From: SAR116 cluster bacterium
Lineage (GTDB): Bacteria; Pseudomonadota; Alphaproteobacteria; Puniceispirillales; Puniceispirillaceae
Assembly (NCBI GenBank): GCA_002686685.1
Contig: NYYG01000067.1
Coordinates: 39,409 to 46,291 of the forward strand
Direction of reading: 5' to 3'
Length of the DNA stretch: 6,883 bases
Numbering within the stretch: position 1 is the first letter of the stretch; each line of letters begins with the position of its first letter. Below are positions 5,717 to 6,883 of this stretch, piece after piece. The notes under the pieces were generated by a model. The model did not search any database and was not told the origin of the DNA. It was given only the letters and a program-made list of their open reading frames with translations. A program made the position numbers and the translations under genes.

Positions 5717-6440
5717 CTATCTTGCCAATCCGACACGGTTCATGCGCCTTGCCGATCTGCTGATCGTGCCGATGGCCGCGCTGGCGGCCCTGTTGCTGGC
5801 AGCCGGGCTCTATCTCGGGCTGCTGGCATCGCCGCCTGATTACCAGCAGGGGGACACGGTGCGGATCATGTATGTGCATGTGCCGGCCGCATGGCTGGCC
5901 ACACTTGGCTATGTTGCGCTGGGACTGTGCGGATTGTTCTATATTGTCTGGCGGCATCCGCTTGCCGATATCGCCTTGCGCGCCATGGCACCTGTCGGGG
6001 CATTGTTTGCCTTTCTGACGCTGGTCACAGGTGCCCTGTGGGGAAAGCCGATGTGGGGTGCCTGGTGGGTATGGGATGCCCGGCTGACATCCATGCTGAT
6101 CCTGTTCTTTTTCTATATCGCCGTGATCGCGCTCGCCAATGCCTTCGACACGCCCGAGCGCGGCAGCCGCCCGGCCGCCATTCTGGCGCTTGTCGGGCTG
6201 GTGAATGTGCCGATTGTGAAATTTTCGGTGGACTGGTGGAACACCCTGCACCAGCCGGCCAGCCTTGTGCGCAGCGGCGGTGTCTCGATTGACCCGGCGA
6301 TGCTGACGCCGCTGTTGCTGATGCTGGCGGGCACGCACCTGTTCTTTGCCGTTGTGGTGATCCTGCGGATGAAGGCCCTGCTTGCAGAACGCCGGATCGC
6401 AGCATTGCAGCTGCGCGGCATAACCGGCGAGGCAGGATGA
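5706..6440 (+). CDS. ccmC: Haem-handling protein CcmC of cytochrome c maturation
   Basis: Inner-membrane protein that binds haem at its periplasmic face and, with CcmD, attaches it covalently to the chaperone CcmE. The 244-aa protein has six hydrophobic segments (about 20-40, 58-80, 96-113, 127-147, 157-171, 201-222). The periplasmic tryptophan-rich WWD motif is WGAWWVWDARLTSM (117-130). The two haem-ligand histidines of the family are His58 (MYVHVPAAW) and His182 (WWNTLHQP), matching His60 and His184 of E. coli. Start: ATG at 5706 or the next codon at 5709; GGAAA at 5700-5704 is better spaced for 5709, and the frame has a TGA at 5688-5690, so no longer start exists. A 69-nt gap separates it from ccmB, longer than the other ccm junctions. 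The stop overlaps ccmD by 4 nt. Confidence 0.96.
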   Translation: MMFDYLANPTRFMRLADLLIVPMAALAALLLAAGLYLGLLASPPDYQQGDTVRIMYVHVPAAWLATLGYVALGLCGLFYIVWRHPLADIALRAMAPVGALFAFLTLVTGALWGKPMWGAWWVWDARLTSMLILFFFYIAVIALANAFDTPERGSRPAAILALVGLVNVPIVKFSVDWWNTLHQPASLVRSGGVSIDPAMLTPLLLMLAGTHLFFAVVVILRMKALLAERRIAALQLRGITGEAG

Positions 6441-6610
6441 TGGCTGAATTCCTGGCAATGGGCGGCTATGGCGTCTTTATCTGGCCATGCTACGCACTGT
6501 CCCTTGGCGGGATGGTCTGGATCGCGCTGTCCAGCTGGCGGCGCGCCAGACGCGCCGCACACAGGCTGCAAGAGATGGAAGAAAGCCGCGCGGCCGACAG
6601 GTCACGCTGA
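6437..6610 (+). CDS. ccmD: Small membrane protein CcmD of cytochrome c maturation
   Basis: 57-aa single-pass membrane protein that stabilises the CcmC-CcmE complex and is needed for holo-CcmE release by CcmAB. The sequence shows the CcmD pattern: MMAEFLAMGGYGVFIWP at the N-terminus, a hydrophobic segment at about 12-32, then a strongly basic cytoplasmic stretch SSWRRARRAAHR (32-43) and a charged tail. FLAMGGYGxxxWP is diagnostic for alphaproteobacterial CcmD. Two ATG codons are possible, 6437 (ATGA overlap with the ccmC stop) and 6440 (TGATG overlap). Either implies translational coupling to ccmC. The stop is at 6608-6610. No ccmG or ccmE follows: the next gene is convergent, with its stop 6 nt away. 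Confidence 0.93.
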   Translation: MMAEFLAMGGYGVFIWPCYALSLGGMVWIALSSWRRARRAAHRLQEMEESRAADRSR

Positions 6611-6616
6611 TGCCGG

Positions 6617-6883
6617 TCACCGCCCGCGACGGCGACCCCCGCGGCGGCGGCCACTTTCGATGGCAGGGGCCTCGTCCGGTGTCAGGATGCGTTCCGGAAG
6701 CGTGACCGCGGCGGACAGTCTTTCATAAGGCTCGCTCTGATGCGGAATGGCCATGGCCTTCACAAACTGGTCCTGAAAGCCGGCTTCCACTGCGGTTTCG
6801 ATCTTTTCGATATGGCGCACCACATCCTCGATCTCGCGGCGCGCGCCCTTGTTCAGCAGCGCCATGCGCGCGCCGGTACCGGC
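6617..6883 (-). CDS. C-terminal end of a RamA-like [2Fe-2S]/ASKHA (DUF4445) corrinoid-reactivation protein
   Basis: Partial: 88 codons are visible, and the gene runs off the right edge, so the first in-window ATG (6865) is internal. The fragment starts AGTGARMALLNKGARREIED, the glycine-rich strand-helix element at the end of ASKHA-fold ATPase domains. It continues with VVRHIEKIETAVEAGFQDQF and VKAMAIPHQSEPY, which I recognise from alphaproteobacterial proteins with an N-terminal ferredoxin domain and a C-terminal DUF4445 domain. RACo and RamA of this superfamily reduce inactive Co(II) corrinoids using ATP; in some alphaproteobacteria the homologue is linked to methionine synthase that lacks its own reactivation domain. 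The ferredoxin domain is outside the window and unchecked. Odd feature: the last 11 residues, GRRRGGRRRGR, form an Arg/Gly tail. Convergent with ccmD, 6-nt gap. Confidence 0.75.
   Translation of the reverse strand, partial: AGTGARMALLNKGARREIEDVVRHIEKIETAVEAGFQDQFVKAMAIPHQSEPYERLSAAVTLPERILTPDEAPAIESGRRRGGRRRGR

Noticed and set aside
5649..6458. 269-codon minus-strand ORF antisense to ccmC
   Set aside because: It is His/Gln/Arg-rich with no known fold, as expected for the mirror of a membrane protein gene; the + strand CcmC is unmistakable.
6474..6728. + strand ORFs of 72-86 codons over ccmD (6468-6728, 6487-6705)
   Set aside because: They lie out of frame with ccmD, whose 57-codon product has clear family features, and run antisense into the RamA-like gene.

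Overview
The window looks like a chromosomal segment of a GC-rich alphaproteobacterium. Three things point there: a system I cytochrome c maturation cluster (ccmABCD) divergent from an aconitase gene, a solitary beta-class DNA methyltransferase of a type common in that class, and the end of a RamA-like [2Fe-2S]/ASKHA protein at the right edge. A free-living marine lineage of the Rhodospirillales/SAR116 kind would fit, but the sequence does not prove it. No tRNA, rRNA, CRISPR array, insertion sequence or integrase is visible.

Layout from left to right. Positions 1-255 carry no convincing gene; they hold three short inverted repeats, a 13-codon mini-ORF and a palindrome just before the methyltransferase. 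Positions 256-1086 (+) encode a DNA methyltransferase with a GTG start and no restriction partner in view. Four copies of a 15-bp tandem repeat (1081-1140) begin at its stop codon. Positions 1212-4004 (-) encode a long-form aconitase B (930 aa), read towards the methyltransferase; its likely Rho-independent terminator lies inside the last codons of the methyltransferase. Positions 4005-4324 are a divergent control region with a plausible acnB promoter, a 17-bp palindrome in the acnB leader and a strong GC hairpin before ccmA.

Positions 4325-6610 (+) are ccmA, ccmB, ccmC and ccmD (57 aa). CcmA and CcmB form the ABC module, CcmC loads haem onto CcmE, and CcmD holds the CcmC-CcmE complex. ccmE, ccmF, ccmG and ccmH are not here; the ccm cluster ends at ccmD, 6 nt from the stop codon of a convergent gene whose last 88 codons (6617-6883, -) match the C-terminal ASKHA (DUF4445) domain of RamA-like corrinoid-reactivating proteins.

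I see no wholly new system. The best leads are: aconitase B in the divergent position beside ccmA where many alphaproteobacteria have AcnA; a terminator nested in a neighbour's coding sequence beside a 15-bp repeat that carries tandem stop codons; and mini-ORFs that bridge the ccmA/ccmB and ccmB/ccmC junctions by ATGA overlaps.
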